Below are positions 5,536 through 8,373 of a DNA stretch of 8,373 bases, one piece after another. The notes under the pieces were generated by a model, which ran no database searches, had not been told where the DNA came from, and saw only the letters and a list, made by a program, of their open reading frames with translations. The stretch comes from Bacteroidota bacterium (GTDB lineage Bacteria > Bacteroidota > Ignavibacteria > Palsa-1295). The number at the start of each line of letters is the position of its first letter. The first letter of the stretch is position 1. The stretch spans positions 1 through 8,373 of the forward strand of contig JANYDV010000107.1 in the NCBI GenBank assembly GCA_025363505.1. The letters run 5' to 3'. Position numbers and translations under genes: made by a program.

Positions 5536-7047
5536 TTATGCGGTGAGATCTTCAGCCATTTCGTGAGTGATTTGATGATGAAGATCAAACCAGTCGCTTA
5601 CCATTTCTTCGGCAGACGGACTTGTGCCATTGTAACTGAAGAAATTTAGGCGTTTGTCGTAAGTATATTCTTTTCCCCACAGGTGAAAATTATTTGCGAC
5701 CTGTTCAATCGAATCGCAAATATATGTTACTTCTTTGTCTGTCATTGTCGGATGGAGTGAAAATCTGATCCAACCCGGGCGCTCAGAATTATCACCGTTC
5801 ATAATTTTTTCTAATATCTCCGAAGAACGCAAGGGTGTCATTTCCAGAAGATAGTGGGCATAGGTACCTGCGCATGAACAGCCACCTCGCGCTTGAATAC
5901 CGAAACGATCATTCAAGAGCTTGACAGCAAGATTGTAATGTAGCCCTTCGACGTAATAGGAGAATATACAGAGACGATCTTCGACGTTGCCGCCGAGAAT
6001 GTGCATGCCTTTTATTGTTTTCAAACGCGAAAATGTGTATTTCGCCATTTGTTCTTCACGCTCAAGCATCAGCGCCGGATTCATCTCATCTTTGAGTTTT
6101 ATACAAAGAGCTGTTTTAATGGTTTGCAAGAATGGCGGAGTGCCCCCATCTTCGCGGTCTTCGATGTTATCGATGTAGGGATGAATATTCCATGGGTTTG
6201 TCCATTTGACGGTTGCGCCACCGGGATGATCAGGAATTTTATTGGTGTAGATAGCCGCATCGAATATGAGAATTCCGGGAGTGCCTGGACCGCCTAAAAA
6301 TTTATGTGGAGAAAAAAAAATTGCATCAAGTTTTTCTTCCGCATCAGCGGGGTGCATATCAATTTGGACATAGGGCGCCGAGCAACCAAAATCAACAAAG
6401 CATAACCCACCGGCGCGATGAGCCATTTTTGCTATCGTGTGATATGGGGTACGAATACCAGTTACATTCGAGCAAGCAGAAACTGCGGCTATCTTGATGG
6501 TGCGGTCTTTATAACGTTCGAGTAACCGCGCGAAATCATTAAGATCAACCATGCCGTCGATATCCGGAGCGATCACTTCGACATCCGCTATCGTTTCTTG
6601 CCATGAAGTATGGTTGGAGTGATGCTCCATGTGGGTGACAAATACGACCGGACGCTCATTCTCGGAGATATTCAGAGTATCTTTATATTTTTCGTGAATG
6701 CGAAGTCCAAGAATGCGTTGAAATTTATTGACGACACTGGTCATTCCCGAACCAAAGGCGATGATCTTATCATTTTCGCCGGCATTCACATGTGTCTTAA
6801 TGATCTGCCTTGCCGTGTGGTAGGCGAGCGTCATTGCTGTGCCGGTGATGTTAGTCTTGGTGTGAGTATTGGCAACGAACGGACCAAACTCATAGAGCAT
6901 TTTTTCCTCGATCGGAGTATAGAGCCTGCCGCTGGCTGTCCAATCAGCATACGTAATCGTTTGCTCGCCAAATGGTGTCTCGAATTTCTGGTCTATGCCA
7001 AGAATATTACATCGGAACTGGGCGAAATGTGTTTGCAGAGAGTCCAT
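5536..7047 (-). CDS. PLP-dependent class V aminotransferase-fold enzyme, cysteine desulfurase-like
   Basis: This encodes 503 residues of PLP fold type I, in the SufS/Csd-like branch, which typically removes sulfur from cysteine. Visible features: ADWTASGRLYTPIEEKM (34-50); ANTHT (59-63); FGSGMTSVVNK (98-108) in the PLP phosphate-binding region; EHHSNHTSWQ (141-150), the counterpart of EHHANxVPW in SufS; VDFG with Asp219; FFSPHKFLGGPGTPG (244-258), with Lys249 as the Schiff-base lysine; ARGGCSCAGTYAHY (386-399), with Cys390 and Cys392 in the position of the catalytic-cysteine loop; and IRFSLHPTMTDKEV, with Arg428 likely binding the substrate carboxylate. About 50 extra residues follow the core. 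The protein is longer than SufS (about 400). No iscU, sufU or sufE is adjacent, so it may serve another pathway or be a lyase on a different substrate. The gene meets the GH57 gene end to end. Confidence 0.85.
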   Translation of the reverse strand: MDSLQTHFAQFRCNILGIDQKFETPFGEQTITYADWTASGRLYTPIEEKMLYEFGPFVANTHTKTNITGTAMTLAYHTARQIIKTHVNAGENDKIIAFGSGMTSVVNKFQRILGLRIHEKYKDTLNISENERPVVFVTHMEHHSNHTSWQETIADVEVIAPDIDGMVDLNDFARLLERYKDRTIKIAAVSACSNVTGIRTPYHTIAKMAHRAGGLCFVDFGCSAPYVQIDMHPADAEEKLDAIFFSPHKFLGGPGTPGILIFDAAIYTNKIPDHPGGATVKWTNPWNIHPYIDNIEDREDGGTPPFLQTIKTALCIKLKDEMNPALMLEREEQMAKYTFSRLKTIKGMHILGGNVEDRLCIFSYYVEGLHYNLAVKLLNDRFGIQARGGCSCAGTYAHYLLEMTPLRSSEILEKIMNGDNSERPGWIRFSLHPTMTDKEVTYICDSIEQVANNFHLWGKEYTYDKRLNFFSYNGTSPSAEEMVSDWFDLHHQITHEMAEDLTA

Positions 7048-7121
7048 GATATTATAAAGCTCTTGAATAAAATCTTAACACTACTACCAAAAAAAAGATT
7101 ATAACGATTCGACTATTGCTC

Positions 7122-8369
7122 TCAAAGGAATAGTATAGCTGACATTGTTAGTATCGTTACTGTCAGCAGTCCATAACCGATGATCAATGGTTTTTTTATC
7201 TCTTGCAACGTCATTACTATTGCATAGACACCGTTGAGAATTGTATTGCCGGCAACCGCATTAATGGTTGCAATAGCCAACATCGAAACTGTCAGCGCAG
7301 AGTGGGTTTGAAATAAACTAATGACGAACGGGTTAATGTCAGAAAAACCGACAACGTATGAGAGTATATGAAGTCCTTCATTGCCAAATGTTGAAATGGC
7401 GAAAGATGTTATCACTGAAAAAACAACATACAGCACCGCGAATGACAGCGCGACCCAAAGTTCGAGTGGATTTTTTTCGATCACTTCAACCGGAAGAATT
7501 GGTGTGCGATTGATGTATTTCTTTCGATAGAATACAATGCTTATTGTGGCGCCCACAGCAAAGACTGCGAGAAATATCGGTGCCGCCATTTCGGCGACGT
7601 CCCGATTAAAAAAAAGAGTGATGATCCAAATTCGTAGGAACATCATTGTATTGGCAGCAATGATTGCCGCGGCATATTCATAACGATCACCGGGTATGAC
7701 CTTACTTTTACGTGCAAGGATAAATACTGTTGCTGTACTGCTATAAAGACCTCCGAGAATGCCTGAAAGCATCAACCCTGCATTGGGGAAGAGATATTTC
7801 CTCACGACATAACTCACATACGATATACTGGAGATCACGACAATAGCCAACCACAGTTTATGCGGAGAGACCGGGACCAACGGCACAAATTCACGGTCGG
7901 GCACTAATGGCAATATGACGCCGGTGATTACTAAAAACTTCGAAAGTGTGAGAAATTCATCGCCGAATATTTTGGTCGAGAATGCTTTTAATTGTGGCTT
8001 GATTTCGGAGAACGTCATAAGAATAACGATCACCAAGAGCGAGAACCATCTGGGTTGGGTAATAATAAAGACCGGAAGAGTATAAATAACCAGTGCAAGA
8101 ATAACCGATGTCATTCCATAGCGGTTTTCCGTTCGGACACGTAGGATATAATATGAAGTCAAGAGAAGTCCCAGCACCGAGAAACCGACAAGATATGGCG
8201 CAAGGTTTGTCGGGCTTATACTATAGAGGATATAGCCGAGGATAGCAATAAAAGTAAAGGTGCGATCAGTACCAAATCCATTGGTGCGCCCTTCTTTTTG
8301 CAAGCGGTTGTTGAGCTCGATCCCGATCAAGAGTGCAAAAATGACACTCAAGATAAAGTCGATAATCAC
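7122..8369 (-). CDS. MgtC/SapB-DUF4010 family membrane protein (5' end uncertain)
   Basis: This is a very hydrophobic protein of about 415 residues with ten or more predicted helices. The N-terminal part (ILSVIFALLIGIELNNRLQ, then GFGTDRTFTFIAILGY) matches MgtC/SapB-type domains, where a G(x)ER-like turn is followed by R-T-(F/L) at the next helix. The C-terminal half carries the DUF4010 pattern: GGLYSSTATVFILARKSK (206-223), an AAAIIAANTMMFLRIW helix (233-248), NPLELWVALSFA (300-311), FGNEGLHILSYVVGFSDIN (328-346) and AGNTILNGVYAIV (373-385). Related proteins are uncharacterised membrane proteins, sometimes guessed to be transporters; no substrate can be claimed. The first possible start in the window is GTG at 8367-8369, and the frame remains open to the edge, so the true start may be further out. 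The class V enzyme gene lies 74 bases downstream on the same strand with no hairpin between, so co-transcription is possible. Confidence 0.82.
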   Translation of the reverse strand: MIIDFILSVIFALLIGIELNNRLQKEGRTNGFGTDRTFTFIAILGYILYSISPTNLAPYLVGFSVLGLLLTSYYILRVRTENRYGMTSVILALVIYTLPVFIITQPRWFSLLVIVILMTFSEIKPQLKAFSTKIFGDEFLTLSKFLVITGVILPLVPDREFVPLVPVSPHKLWLAIVVISSISYVSYVVRKYLFPNAGLMLSGILGGLYSSTATVFILARKSKVIPGDRYEYAAAIIAANTMMFLRIWIITLFFNRDVAEMAAPIFLAVFAVGATISIVFYRKKYINRTPILPVEVIEKNPLELWVALSFAVLYVVFSVITSFAISTFGNEGLHILSYVVGFSDINPFVISLFQTHSALTVSMLAIATINAVAGNTILNGVYAIVMTLQEIKKPLIIGYGLLTVTILTMSAILFL

Positions 8370-8373
8370 TTTT

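Noticed and set aside
7089..7096. T8 run (minus strand) between the MgtC-type gene and the PLP-enzyme gene as a terminator
   Set aside because: No stem precedes the run on the minus strand, only a direct repeat of AATC, so an intrinsic terminator is not supported.
6610..7104. Open frame of 164 codons on the plus strand
   Set aside because: It lies antisense to the N-terminal part of the PLP enzyme, whose conserved motifs account for the sequence; no family features are seen in it.

Overview
The window reads as ordinary chromosomal DNA from a bacterium of the Bacteroidota/Chlorobiota (FCB) group, perhaps a Kapabacteria- or Ignavibacteria-like lineage. Three things point that way: the style of the secreted protein (SYQGVLTD... 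N-terminal region, SAPYALN, a C-terminal AKRRxYE-type module), the lack of Shine-Dalgarno sequences before every readable start, and two stretches matching the Bacteroidota -7 promoter element TAnnTTTG. The lineage is an inference. No RNA gene, insertion sequence, CRISPR array or phage gene was seen.

Layout. Bases 2-106 are the 3' end of a plus-strand MFS-type transporter. It is separated from a convergent minus-strand block by a hairpin terminator (105-136) that can work both ways. That block holds a small four-helix membrane protein (154-627) and a secreted, low-complexity surface protein (716-2224). Divergent from it lies a plus-strand pair, ispD (2323-3006) and plsY (3089-3766), closed by a strong intrinsic terminator (3787-3820). 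A plus-strand GH57 glycoside hydrolase follows (GTG start at 3880, to 5529). It meets, tail to tail with a 6-base gap, a minus-strand PLP enzyme of the cysteine desulfurase/class V aminotransferase fold (5536-7047). Upstream of that, on the same strand, is an MgtC/DUF4010-type membrane protein (7122-8369) whose 5' end is at or beyond the window edge.

How the genes relate. IspD (MEP isoprenoid pathway) and PlsY (first acylation of glycerol-3-phosphate) both supply the cell envelope and are probably co-transcribed. The GH57 enzyme has no signal peptide and probably acts on intracellular alpha-glucan; no other glycogen gene is present. The PLP enzyme has no Fe-S assembly partner beside it. The remaining genes look like unrelated housekeeping or envelope functions. 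There is no intergenic stretch over 300 bases; the longest gap, 3767-3879, holds the plsY terminator.

I see no clear previously undescribed system. The points most worth a second look are the PLP enzyme with its CxC active-site loop, the unusual active-site motifs of IspD and PlsY, and the modular surface protein.
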